This document shows positions 19,935 to 28,226 of a stretch of DNA of 64,000 nucleotides, piece by piece (the stretch's first letter is position 1; the number at the start of each line of letters is the position of its first letter). The DNA lies in the NCBI GenBank assembly GCA_016707115.1, contig JADJIH010000023.1:122555-186554 (forward strand), read 5' to 3'. The position numbers and the translations under genes are program-made. Under the pieces are notes generated by a model. It searched no databases. It was not told the DNA's origin and saw only the letters and a program-made list of their open reading frames with translations. The DNA is from Ignavibacteriales bacterium. Lineage in GTDB: Bacteria; Bacteroidota; Ignavibacteria; Ignavibacteriales; Ignavibacteriaceae.

Positions 19935-20966
19935 TTAATTGTAAATAGGAATTATCTCATTTATTATAAGATTAAGAGTATTATACCATTGCTCGCCCGC
20001 TATCGCGGAAGGAATTCCGGACCATTCGTTAGAAGCTACCACAATCAAACTAAGTTCGGGAACAACAAGGATAAACTGCCCACCCCAACCATTTGCAAAA
20101 AAATAACTGCGAGAATGTGCTCTACCATTCCACCACAAATAACCATAATCTGATGCAAAAGGAATTACGGTTCCAGTCGTAATTTTTGCTGTGGTTGCTT
20201 TGGTAATCCAGCTCCGAGGCAAGACTTGAGTATTGTTATATATTCCTCCGTTCAAATATAATATTCCAATCTTAAGCATATCTTGCGGAGTTAATCTTAA
20301 GCCTGCCGCGCCATTGTTAGATCCCTGTTTATCCGTACTCCAGTTATGATCGGAAATACCGAGAGGCTGAAAAAGATATTGCTTTGCAAAATTATAAGAA
20401 GACATTCCTGTTGCCTGAGTTAATATTATGGATAATAAATGAGATGCCCCGGAATTGTAGTAAAAGGTTTGTCCAGGTTGACTAACCAAGGGTTGACTTA
20501 ATGTATAAAGCAATTGGTTTGGAGCAGATATCCAGTTATTATATTCAGAGGAAGAAGATAATTCATTACCATAAAAACCGCTACTCATAGAAAGCAAATC
20601 TCGAATTCTTATCTTCGATTTTGCTGAATCTAGATTACCCACCAATGGATCTAGGAAAACATTTATCGTTTGGTCTTCAGATTGTATAAACCCTTTGTCT
20701 ATTGCAATCCCGATTAAAGTGGACATTACGCTTTTGGTAACAGATCTTACATCGTGTTCAATGTCGGCAGCTCCATTATGAAAATACTTTTCTTTAATAA
20801 TGGAGTTATCTTTATAAACAATTAAGCTCTTAAGGTTAGGAAGTTGTTCTGCGTTTAAAAACACCTCTTCCAGAGCAGCGGATGTGTCGACAGTATTTTC
20901 CTCACAGCTCATTTGTGGGAGAACCAATAAAAGAAGAAGAAAAATTTTTAGGTTTTTAAATCGCAT
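19935..20966 (-). CDS. Serine hydrolase, beta-lactamase class C-like lipoprotein
   Basis: 343 residues with a lipoprotein signal (LLLLLVLPQMSC, Cys21). The penicillin-binding-like fold is indicated by the nucleophile motif SVTK (S75-K78), the YYN motif (Y169-N171) and a C-terminal GWGGQFILVV segment where the third KTG/HxG box usually is. Such proteins include esterases, D-aminopeptidases and 6-aminohexanoate-dimer-hydrolase-like enzymes; true beta-lactamase activity is not implied. Probably anchored on the periplasmic side. Complete, monocistronic, with no linked regulator. Confidence 0.86.
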   Translation of the reverse strand: MRFKNLKIFLLLLLVLPQMSCEENTVDTSAALEEVFLNAEQLPNLKSLIVYKDNSIIKEKYFHNGAADIEHDVRSVTKSVMSTLIGIAIDKGFIQSEDQTINVFLDPLVGNLDSAKSKIRIRDLLSMSSGFYGNELSSSSEYNNWISAPNQLLYTLSQPLVSQPGQTFYYNSGASHLLSIILTQATGMSSYNFAKQYLFQPLGISDHNWSTDKQGSNNGAAGLRLTPQDMLKIGILYLNGGIYNNTQVLPRSWITKATTAKITTGTVIPFASDYGYLWWNGRAHSRSYFFANGWGGQFILVVPELSLIVVASNEWSGIPSAIAGEQWYNTLNLIINEIIPIYN

Positions 20967-21083
20967 AAAATATCTTTCAGATATATGTTATGGGTAAAAC
21001 TAAAAATAGAGAAATGCTTAGTAAACACATAAAATTGCCCCACTTGTTTCAAGGCAAAACAATAAACTTGACAAGGAGGATAG

Positions 21084-21116
21084 ATGATGTTTAAGTTTCT
21101 TCAGACTATTTTTTAA
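21084..21116 (+). CDS. Possible leader mini-ORF (MMFKFLQTIF)
   Basis: A 10-codon frame starting 21084 with a strong ribosome site (AAGGAGG) and ending ten bases before the lipoprotein gene. It is far below normal gene length. The strong ribosome site suggests real translation and coupling to the next start, but this is inference. Confidence 0.3.
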   Translation: MMFKFLQTIF

Positions 21117-21126
21117 GGGTGATTAA

Positions 21127-21504
21127 ATGAAAATATTTTCAATTATTCTTATGACTACAATTCTTTCATCTTGTTCTGTATTTGACGACGACGACATAAC
21201 ACGCCCAGTACCAGTGGATTCGGTTTTTGTTAATAACACTTCAAATCTTTCGGCGGATTTTACAGCAAAAATTTATTGCGGAAGTTACTGTTGGAAAAAC
21301 ACTTACTTTGAAAAAAGCATTAACGGTAACAATGTTTTTATAAAAATTTTTGCGGTTTCGGATGAGTCATCTGTCTGTCCAGCTGTTTGCGTAGAATATC
21401 AAATACCCATAAACATTACTTTACCAGTTTCCGGCAGCTACACATTTCATTTTTGGAAAAGCGACACGAGTAGTATTGATACAACGATTATTTTGGGAAT
21501 GTAA
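21127..21504 (+). CDS. Small hypothetical lipoprotein
   Basis: A 125-residue protein that I do not recognise. It has a lipoprotein signal peptide (IILMTTILSSC, Cys16) followed by an acidic stretch VFDDDD. The rest looks like a single beta-sandwich domain with alternating hydrophobic residues and four cysteines (IYCGSYCWKN and SSVCPAVCVEYQ) that could form two disulfides. It is preceded by AAGGG and by a ten-codon leader frame, and is terminated by a shared hairpin facing the thioredoxin-like gene. Confidence 0.65.
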   Translation: MKIFSIILMTTILSSCSVFDDDDITRPVPVDSVFVNNTSNLSADFTAKIYCGSYCWKNTYFEKSINGNNVFIKIFAVSDESSVCPAVCVEYQIPINITLPVSGSYTFHFWKSDTSSIDTTIILGM

Positions 21505-21509
21505 AAAGT

Positions 21510-21545
21510 AACCTTCGAGGTTTTAATACTGCAACCTCGAAGGTT
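21510..21545. terminator. Bidirectional terminator hairpin
   Basis: Perfect 13-bp inverted arms, AACCTTCGAGGTT (21510-21522) and AACCTCGAAGGTT (21533-21545), with a 10-base loop between two converging genes. The T-tracts are short (TTTTAAT), so efficiency is uncertain. Confidence 0.65.
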
Positions 21546-21555
21546 TTAATAAGAA

Positions 21556-22002
21556 TTATAATTTATTCTTTAAATGTTCAACATAACTTACTGGCCCGCC
21601 TGGCTGATAACCAGTTTGCAAAACCATCTGTCCCTGAGAGTTAAACAACAAAACTGTTGGAAAGCCCTGGACGCCATAACGTTGTGCAAGCTGATTATTA
21701 TAAAGTTTTGTTTCAGCACTCTGTTCTATGCTGCGAGGAAAATCTAAACGAACTAAAATCAAATTGTCTTCAGCATAATCCTCAAACTCTGATTTTGAAA
21801 AAACTTCATCACTGAGTTTTATGCACCATTGGCACCAATCGCTTCCCGTAAAATTAACAAGTACAGCTTTGTTTTCTGCTTTTGCTTTTTGCAGCGCGGT
21901 TTCAAGATTTTCTTCCCAATTTAGATTATCGTTAGAACCACCTTTACTGCAGCCGATTACAACAGCGGTTAATAAAACTGCAATTAAAAATATTTTTTTC
22001 AA
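21556..22002 (-). CDS. Thioredoxin-fold lipoprotein
   Basis: 148 residues. It begins at a TTG codon (22000-22002) placed seven bases from an AAAGGAG ribosome site. A lipobox follows (LTAVVIGC, Cys18). The thioredoxin fold carries the redox pair CQWC (C57-C60) in NFTGSDWCQWCIKLSDEVF, and the cis-proline region is QGFPTVLLF. This is the DUF255/thioredoxin_7-like branch found in periplasmic disulfide reduction or cytochrome maturation. It is probably tethered to a membrane and reduces protein disulfides; the partner is unknown. Confidence 0.85.
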   Translation of the reverse strand: MKKIFLIAVLLTAVVIGCSKGGSNDNLNWEENLETALQKAKAENKAVLVNFTGSDWCQWCIKLSDEVFSKSEFEDYAEDNLILVRLDFPRSIEQSAETKLYNNQLAQRYGVQGFPTVLLFNSQGQMVLQTGYQPGGPVSYVEHLKNKL

Positions 22003-22065
22003 TTATCACTCCTTTTAATTTTTCAAAATGTTTGATTCAGAAAACAATTTTCAGATTCAGTGAAA

Positions 22066-22140
22066 TTGTCATGCCGGACTTGATCCGGCACCCAGTTTTA
22101 TAAAAAAACGCATAGATTCCGCATCAAGTGCGGAATGACA
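22066..22140. repeat. Dispersed palindromic element with TGTCAT...ATGACA ends
   Basis: The element opens TTGTCATGCCGGACTTGATC (22066 onward) and closes GTGCGGAATGACA (to 22140). It contains two hairpins: GCCGGACTTGATCCGGC (near 22073-22089) and TTCCGCATCAAGTGCGGAA (22117-22135). It is GC-richer than its AT-rich surroundings and lies between the thioredoxin-like gene and malQ. Confidence 0.65.
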
Positions 22141-22146
22141 AAAAAG

Positions 22147-23676
22147 CTAAGACTCCGTAATTTCAACTTTTTTTGGTTTTGGCGGTCTTTCATAAAGCTG
22201 AGCTAAACCAAAATATTTCCAATGTAAATCTTGATGAATTTGATTCCATGTAAATCTCCACATCCAGTTTCCGCCAAGTTTTCCTGGAAAATTCATTCGT
22301 GCTTCACCGCCAAGATTTAAAATATCCTGCATTGGAACAATAACAATATTTGCCGCCGATCTGTAAGCAAGCCTTATCAATTCGTAAACAATATCATCAC
22401 CAAAATAGTTTAAGTATTTCTGTACGTGATCATAAATATGATGATTTTCATGCTTTGCTTTTTCAAAGTAAGCGCGGGTTGTATCGTTATCGTGTGCGCC
22501 GGTTAGCACTACACAATTTTGCACAAAGTTATGAGGTAAAAATTTTGTTTCCATATCAGTTCCAAAAGCAAACTGAAGAATTTTCATTCCAGGAAATTCA
22601 AAATCATCTCTAAGTTTTTCAACCGCAGGAGTAATTACACCAAGATCTTCTGCAAGGATCGGAACATCACCAAGATGTTTTTTTATTGATTTAAATAATT
22701 TGTGTCCCGGAGCTTTAATCCATTTACCTGTTTCTGCTGTTGGTGCATCACCGGGAATTTCCCAGAATGCTTCAAATCCTCTAAAGTGATCGATGCGAAC
22801 AATATCAACCATTGTAAATAATTGTGAAAAACGATTTCGCATCCAAAGAAAATCATCTTTCTCCATTTCTTTCCATCGATACAGCGGGTTTCCCCAAAGT
22901 TGTCCTGTTGCAGAAAAATAATCCGGAGGAACACCCGCAACCGTTTCAAGATTTCCTTTTTCATCAACAGTAAACAATTCTTTATTCGCCCAAAGATCAG
23001 CGCTATCGTAAGCAATAAAAATGGGCATATCACCAATTATTTTTATGGATTTACTGTTTGCATACGCTCTTATTTCTTGCCATTGTTTGAAGAAAACAAA
23101 TTGAACAAATTTTTGATAAAGAATATCATCAGCTAATTTCTTTTTCCATTCATCTAAAGATTTTTTCTTACGAAGAACTAAACCTTCATCCCAATCTTTC
23201 CACACAATTCCTCCGTGTGCTTCCTTGGCTGCCATAAAGAATGCAAAATCATCTAACCAAACTTTATTTTCTTTACAGAATTTGTTAAAGTCTTTTTCAA
23301 ATTTTTCTTGATGATGCTTGAAATTTGTAAACGCTTTTTTAAGTAATGATTTTTTGTATTCAATCACTTCACCGTAATCTATTGATATAGGATCGTGTTC
23401 TGGAATGTGTTGTAAATCATGATCACGAAGCAAGTCATCTTCTTTTAGTTTATCGGGACTAACAAGATTTGGATTGCCGGCAAAAGCAGAAAAACATTGA
23501 TATGGAGAATCACCATAACCCGTTGGACCAAGCGGAAAAACCTGCCAGAGTTTTTGTCCGGCTCTTTCTAAAAAATCCACAAACTTATAGGCATCAGTAC
23601 CAAGATCACCAATTCCATATTTACCAGGAAGTGAAGTTGGGTGCAGCAATATTCCTGCATTGCGTTCAAATTTCAT
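22147..23676 (-). CDS. malQ: 4-alpha-glucanotransferase (amylomaltase)
   Basis: Glycoside hydrolase family 77 enzyme that transfers alpha-1,4-glucan chains during maltodextrin or glycogen metabolism in the cytoplasm. I choose the ATG at 23674-23676 (MKFERNAGILLHPTSLPG), which has an AAAGG ribosome site, over an upstream in-frame ATG that would add a hydrophobic stretch; this gives 509 residues, normal for the family. Visible blocks: GQKLWQVFPLGPTGYGDSPYQ, IIGDMPIFIAYDSADLW, the nucleophile region VRIDHFRGFEAFW, the acid/base ILAEDLGVIT, and the catalytic-site GAHDNDTTR. Single gene, intact. Confidence 0.95.
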   Translation of the reverse strand: MKFERNAGILLHPTSLPGKYGIGDLGTDAYKFVDFLERAGQKLWQVFPLGPTGYGDSPYQCFSAFAGNPNLVSPDKLKEDDLLRDHDLQHIPEHDPISIDYGEVIEYKKSLLKKAFTNFKHHQEKFEKDFNKFCKENKVWLDDFAFFMAAKEAHGGIVWKDWDEGLVLRKKKSLDEWKKKLADDILYQKFVQFVFFKQWQEIRAYANSKSIKIIGDMPIFIAYDSADLWANKELFTVDEKGNLETVAGVPPDYFSATGQLWGNPLYRWKEMEKDDFLWMRNRFSQLFTMVDIVRIDHFRGFEAFWEIPGDAPTAETGKWIKAPGHKLFKSIKKHLGDVPILAEDLGVITPAVEKLRDDFEFPGMKILQFAFGTDMETKFLPHNFVQNCVVLTGAHDNDTTRAYFEKAKHENHHIYDHVQKYLNYFGDDIVYELIRLAYRSAANIVIVPMQDILNLGGEARMNFPGKLGGNWMWRFTWNQIHQDLHWKYFGLAQLYERPPKPKKVEITES

Positions 23677-23760
23677 TTTATAACCTTTGAAAAAATTATT
23701 GTGGAAAAATAAGGAATGAATAAAGAAAGCGAAACCCAAGTAATATAAAATTAATCATCG

Positions 23761-24387
23761 TTAATTAAGCTTTTGCATATTTGCAAAACAAAAATAGAGA
23801 TTGATATTTAACACATTATTTTTAACATCAAAATGATCAATTGATTCATCAATCGAAGAAAGGCCAAGAATATATCTTATATCAAACCCCAACTCATATT
23901 TTCCCAAACCAAATCCCATAGCTGCACCAACCTGAAAACCATAATCTCTTGGGGTAACCTTTTTTATATCTGCTTCGTCTGATTCCCCATTGGCTTTAGC
24001 AATAATTTTAGCTTTTGTTTTAAAAGCAATAAATGGCCCAGCAAACACAGATGGTTTTAAATTTGGGCTATCATCTAAAGGTAGGGCAAACTTAAAAAGA
24101 ATTGGAATTTCTACATAGTCATACGCTAATGTAAAACTAACAGAGCCGACTTTTGTAGTTGCGCCTTTCATAGTATAGGATATTTCGGGTTGCAAAATGA
24201 AGATGCTTTTAGTTTGATATGATAAAAGAAATCCGGCCGCAAAACCTAGTTTGGAATCTAAATCACCGGCATCATCTCCGTGAAGAGAAGATATATTTAA
24301 TCCGGATTTTAAACCAAAACGAACTTGTGCATTTGAATTAATAATGAAAAGAAATAGGGTAAGCAAGAAAACTAAATACTTCTTCAT
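23761..24387 (-). CDS. PorT-family outer-membrane beta-barrel protein
   Basis: 208 residues from the ATG at 24385-24387, chosen for its GGAG ribosome site. Signal peptide MKKYLVFLLTLFLFIINSNAQ, then RFGLKSGLNISSLHG, QPEISYTMKGA and YVEIPILFKFAL, the standard opening of PorT-like (outer membrane beta-barrel, OMP_b-brl_2) proteins. The alternating pattern of beta-strands fits a small 8-stranded barrel. Function unknown. It is a close paralogue of the next gene upstream, so the pair arose by tandem duplication. Confidence 0.86.
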   Translation of the reverse strand: MKKYLVFLLTLFLFIINSNAQVRFGLKSGLNISSLHGDDAGDLDSKLGFAAGFLLSYQTKSIFILQPEISYTMKGATTKVGSVSFTLAYDYVEIPILFKFALPLDDSPNLKPSVFAGPFIAFKTKAKIIAKANGESDEADIKKVTPRDYGFQVGAAMGFGLGKYELGFDIRYILGLSSIDESIDHFDVKNNVLNINLYFCFANMQKLN

Positions 24388-24419
24388 AAAGTTTCTCCTC
24401 TGGTTATGCAAGAGTGAAA

Positions 24420-24447
24420 AACAATTCCGCCAAAAGACGGAATTGTT
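24420..24447 (-). terminator. Rho-independent terminator after the upstream barrel gene
   Basis: Ten-bp arms AACAATTCCG (24420-24429) and CGGAATTGTT (24438-24447) with loop CCAAAAGA; on the minus strand it is followed by TTTTTC. The loop sequence is identical to that of the terminator at 25251-25274. Confidence 0.75.
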
Positions 24448-24457
24448 TTAATTAACA

Positions 24458-25081
24458 CTAAAAAGAAAAACCGTAAAACAGATTAAAATTTATTATGTTA
24501 TTTTTTATTGTCGCAGATCCAGTATCTTTTCCAATATTTGAAAGACCCAAACTGTAGCGCACATCAATGCCTAGTTGATTTTTACCTAATGGCAAACTTA
24601 TACCTCCCCCAAATACTAAACCCAAATCCGTTGATTTAGTATTGTCTTTATTATCCACTTCAGTTGTTTGTCCATTATACGTTTGTTCACTTTTTGAGGT
24701 TAAATTTAAGCCCATTGCCGGACCGACAAATAGCAGTGGTTTAACAGGAGTTCCTTTAAGTGGAACAATAAATTGAAGCAGAATTGGGATTTCAACGTAT
24801 GTGAGTTTTAAATTTAAATCGTTGTATTGGTCCTTTAACTTTGCACCCTTCATCGAATAATATATTTCCGGCTGAACGGCAAACATATTGTTAAACTGAT
24901 AGTTAAAATAGACTCCTCCCACAAAACCTAACTTTGTATCGAAATTTGTTGCTTCTTCTCCCGGATCATCTTCAACTATATCTGAAATATTTAACCCGGC
25001 CTTTAGCCCGACTTGAATTTGTGCATTTGTTGTGATTGAGAAAAGAAAGAGAATAAAGAAGAGACCAAAGAACTTTTTCAT
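24458..25081 (-). CDS. PorT-family outer-membrane beta-barrel protein (paralogue)
   Basis: 207 residues from the ATG at 25079-25081, preceded by a strong GGGAGGTG ribosome site; an upstream extension in frame lacks one. Signal peptide MKKFFGLFFILFLFSITTNAQ, then QVGLKAGLNISDI, QPEIYYSMKGAKL, YVEIPILLQFIVPLKG and a final NFNLFYGFSF, ending in the aromatic residue expected of a barrel recognised by the BAM complex. About half of the residues match the downstream neighbour at corresponding positions, so they are tandem paralogues. Function unknown. Confidence 0.87.
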   Translation of the reverse strand: MKKFFGLFFILFLFSITTNAQIQVGLKAGLNISDIVEDDPGEEATNFDTKLGFVGGVYFNYQFNNMFAVQPEIYYSMKGAKLKDQYNDLNLKLTYVEIPILLQFIVPLKGTPVKPLLFVGPAMGLNLTSKSEQTYNGQTTEVDNKDNTKSTDLGLVFGGGISLPLGKNQLGIDVRYSLGLSNIGKDTGSATIKNNIINFNLFYGFSF

Positions 25082-25250
25082 AACACCTCCCGTAAATTTG
25101 AAAAAAGTAGTAAAGATATAAATAAGCAACCAACCTAAAATAAGTATAGTAGTGTCGTATTTCAAAACATAAGTAAGTGATTTGTTAAATTGAAGGAGAG
25201 TCTGTCGATATAAAAATTGTCGGGCCAAATATTTTAAAATAAAAAAGCAG

Positions 25251-25274
25251 CGCCAAAAGACGCTGCTTAAAATA
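25251..25274 (-). terminator. Rho-independent terminator with CCAAAAGA loop
   Basis: Arms AAGCAGCG and CGCTGCTT around the loop CCAAAAGA, just after the stop at 25290. On the minus strand the hairpin runs into a T-tract. The 12-base core CGCCAAAAGACG is shared exactly with the terminator at 24420-24447. Confidence 0.75.
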
Positions 25275-25289
25275 AGTAAACAGAATGGA

Positions 25290-25830
25290 TTACATTCCAA
25301 ACTTATAAGCTATTCTTGCACCAATATAATTTGCATCGCTAACTATATTAAAAGAAGCGCTAATATCTAATGCATTTTTTCCCATAGGCATTTCATATCC
25401 AGCACCTAAGCCTAAAGAAAATTCGGTAGATGTTTCAGAACCACCATAAGTTACGCCAAAAAATTCATATTCAGGGGTATCAAAAGAAAATAAATGAACA
25501 CCTAATTGTGCATTAGCATAAAGACCTTTTCCAGGTTGGAAAAAATATTTTGCGCCAGCCATAATTGGAATCATCGAAGAGCTATAAGAATCACTTGTTC
25601 CAGGAATATCTTCTCCTCCAAAGGTAAGATAACCAGCATAAATTTGCCCAACGATAAACGTAAAACTTTTCAAGTTCGCCAAACCCCAAGATTAGCAACA
25701 TCCGCAAAATCACCCATAGGTAAAGCAATGTTACCACCAATGCTTATCCATTGTGATTGAGCATTTATAAAACCAGTAAAAAAAACAACAACACCAAAAC
25801 ACAAAAAAAAATTCCAAAATTTGTTCCTTT
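25290..25830 (-). CDS. Outer-membrane beta-barrel protein, 5' end damaged
   Basis: The C-terminal 130 residues read cleanly (AGAKYFFQPGKGLYANAQLGVHLFSF, SLGLGAGYEMPMGKNALDISASF, GARIAYKFGM) and are those of a small porin-like barrel. The N-terminal part (INAQSQWISIGGNIALPMGDFADVANLG) lies in another frame upstream; a frameshift near 25683 joins them. The signal peptide cannot be read because the DNA becomes homopolymer-rich from about 25770. Both defects look like sequencing faults. The start is unknown. Function unknown. Confidence 0.65.
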
Positions 25831-25942
25831 AGTTTATTTTAGATTAGTTAATTACAAAAAAAAATAAAAAAAAACCACTAAAAACAACTTCATTTAAAAT
25901 ACTTTTTGGGGGGGGGGGCCCTCAACAAAAAAAAAAAAAAAC
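25775..25942. other. Homopolymer-rich low-complexity stretch, probable assembly or read artefact
   Basis: Long runs of A, broken only by isolated bases, flank a run of about twelve G followed by CCC (25908-25920). Nothing like it occurs elsewhere in the window. The signal peptide of one barrel gene and the last residues of the next are lost here. Confidence 0.6.
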
Positions 25943-27198
25943 CGTAACTTGCAGAAAGATAGGCAAATGTTCGTGCCGCCGCCAACAAGATTAAATCCTT
26001 CTCTTAAGACATCATCATTAATTGTTGCGTCAAGATTAAATCCGCCAAATCTAAAGCCAAGACCAAGCCTAACATCTCCATTACCAAAACCTGTAAATGA
26101 TAGTTCATCTACTGTGGTTGCTGTTACCGGAGATTGTGTTGTGCGTGAAAAAGTGCTTGCAACATATCCCAATCTTCCGTACAACCATTCTGTAAAGCCC
26201 CACTCAGCTCCTAAATTCCATGCAGGAAAAGTCATAGTAGAGTTTTTTAGTTCAGGGGTTGTGGTTGTAGATGCTTGAGATTGTGAGCTGTACATAAATG
26301 CAGGACCACCAACAATTATAAGATTATCAACCTTATACTGTAAACCTAATCCAACACCAAAAGCCAATTCAGATGGTAAATCCGTTGAATTAGCTCCAAC
26401 CTCTACTTTTCCAGAGCCATTAAAAAAATCAACAGTAGGAACAAAAGTAAATTTTTTAGAAAGTTCTACCATTGCGCGAGCGTTAGCATACATAAATGTA
26501 TTTGATCCAGATATTTTATCAGCTCCGGCAGTTCCTGGTTCGAAAGTAGCCGAAGGTAATAACAGTGAGAATGAAAAATCAAATTCAAAACCCGGAGCTA
26601 CTTTTCCCATCAAACCAAGATTTGCACCAATCTGGCTTGCGGTACCTTTATCTCCAGTTCCTGTTGCCGGGGTTACTTCTCTTGAGGTTGAAGCATAAGA
26701 AACACCTAATCCAACAACAAAACTTCCAAATTTATATGCGCCTAAAAGTTCTAAATTATTATTTAATGGCACTATAACATTTGTACCAACTGTTGTGTTA
26801 ATATTATTAACAATATTATCTCTATCTAACCGAGCTATTGACATTGATTGAAAATCATCACGAGCTAATAATAAACCAAGAGTTAAATTATTATTTAAAT
26901 CAAAGTTAACTCCGGCAAATTGTCCATTTCCATCTGTTGGATTACCATTGTTTGAACCAATATCTCCCCAAAGGAAATTTGAGTACATAGAAGCATAAGC
27001 AGGATTTAGTTTAATATTATCCGGATCAACAACGTAGGGATTATCTCCCATACTAAATAATCTGGCATAACCGCCATATCGATGATCTTTCTTTTCGATA
27101 TTTTGAGCTATCAGTATAGAAGAAAACGAAAAAATTAATGTGAATAAAACCGCACCCATCAAAAAACTTGAATCACTGAACGTAACAAGCTTTTTCAT
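25935..27198 (-). CDS. OmpP1/FadL-like or PorV-like outer-membrane protein, damaged C-terminus
   Basis: About 420 residues. The signal peptide covers about the first 32 residues (VLFTLIFSFSSILIAQ). Then come RYGGYARLFSMGDNPYVVDPDNIKLNPAYAS, GVNFDLNNNLTLGLLLARDDF, and many amphipathic strands typical of a large barrel. The literal frame ends in poly-Phe and GPPPQKVF, which is not credible: shifting by one base near 25968 gives TFAYLSASYGF, a normal barrel C-terminus with a terminal Phe. The true end is therefore near 25935, inside the homopolymer region. The opening resembles Bacteroidota proteins that carry long-chain or T9SS-related cargo, but no specific function is supportable. Confidence 0.72.
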
Positions 27199-27559
27199 AT
27201 TGAACTCCTAAATTTGTTAATAGTTAAGACCTGAACTTAATCCGCAATACAAAACTACATAAAAAACAATAAAATCCAACTGCTTTTTATTAATCAAATC
27301 ATTTGAATTTAATAGGTTATAGGATGTAGTTTAAGTTATACTGTAAGCCCAGAATTAACCATAATGTGCAGTTATTATGCCAGTTGGAAAAAACTTATAA
27401 AATGAGGGAAGATTATCTTTTTAATCTAAATTGAAGGTTTTTTTTCCGACAGAAGTACCAGCGTAGCTAATTTTTACAAGTTCTTGGTAAGAACATCAAA
27501 AAAAACTCCCGAAATATAAATTCCGGGAGCCGCGGGGTCTTAACTAACGAGGAGAGAAC
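27199..27559. other. Intergenic region holding one terminator
   Basis: 361 bases upstream of the large barrel gene. Besides the hairpin at 27506-27529 I see no gene; the minus strand has a short open tail reading KISYAGTSVGKKTFNLD near 27420-27485 that may be a decayed gene end, but it lacks a start. Confidence 0.35.
27506..27529 (-). terminator. Rho-independent terminator of the 209-residue barrel gene
   Basis: Arms CTCCCG (27506-27511) and CGGGAG (27524-27529), followed on the minus strand by a run of eight T. It lies 30 bases after the stop of the barrel gene. Confidence 0.75.
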
Positions 27560-28189
27560 TTAAATTTTAAACTTAAGTGCCACACCAAGTTTCATAGAAA
27601 AAATACTATTACTAATACCAGGAGTATTATAGGTATCAGTTAAGGGAATGTAGGCCATAAAATCAGTACCTAGCGCCATATCTGATGATAGCTTAAATGT
27701 ATAACCAGTTCCAACGGCAATATCAAATCTAAGAGATTTTGTTTCAATATTAATTGGAGTTATTTGCGGAGCTTGACCTGTTACAGTAACAGTCGTTTCT
27801 CCACTTGAGTTAAGCTTAATTCCAAGCGATGGTCCAGCTACCATATAAAAACCCGAAAATTCTGCTTTGAACATTGGATCGAGTGCCAAATATGAAAGAG
27901 TAAGTGATTGTTCCTGAGTAGTGTTACCCTGAGTTTGTGAGTTTGAAAAATTACGCATATCAAAAGCTGTTAGATTAACCATTATTCCAATATGCTTTCC
28001 AAAGGTTACGTCTACTGTTGGTCCAAAGCCTACACCAACACCATTCCATGTTCCCGTTAATCCTTTTTGATTATAAATATTAAAATTGCCTGTTACTCTT
28101 GGTCCAATCATTACCGTTGTTTGGGCAAGAATATTTGCGGACATAAAAAATAGTATTGAAAAAACAAGAATGTGTTTGAACGATTTCAT
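27560..28189 (-). CDS. Outer-membrane beta-barrel protein
   Basis: 209 residues with a signal peptide (ILVFSILFFMSANILAQ) and an AGGAG ribosome site. The mature part has strand patterns such as VMIGPRVTGNFNIYN, GVGFGPTVDVTFGKHIGIMVNL, YMVAGPSLGIKLNSSGE and a final MKLGVALKFKI, typical of an 8-stranded barrel of the OMP_b-brl type. No enzymatic motif. It follows the glycine-rich lipoprotein gene on the same strand with 37 bases between, so both are probably one transcript. Confidence 0.82.
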   Translation of the reverse strand: MKSFKHILVFSILFFMSANILAQTTVMIGPRVTGNFNIYNQKGLTGTWNGVGVGFGPTVDVTFGKHIGIMVNLTAFDMRNFSNSQTQGNTTQEQSLTLSYLALDPMFKAEFSGFYMVAGPSLGIKLNSSGETTVTVTGQAPQITPINIETKSLRFDIAVGTGYTFKLSSDMALGTDFMAYIPLTDTYNTPGISNSIFSMKLGVALKFKI

Positions 28190-28226
28190 TTAGATCTCCT
28201 CAGTATAGTTAATTGAATATTATTTA

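Noticed and set aside
24458..25300. Longer 280-residue version of the second barrel protein starting at 25300
   Set aside because: The extra 73 residues have no family match, include a terminator region, and lack a ribosome site; the ATG at 25081 has GGGAGGTG and begins a standard signal peptide.
26565..26777. Plus-strand open frame inside the large barrel gene
   Set aside because: Shadow of the minus-strand barrel gene, with no start signal and leucine/glutamine-rich noise composition.
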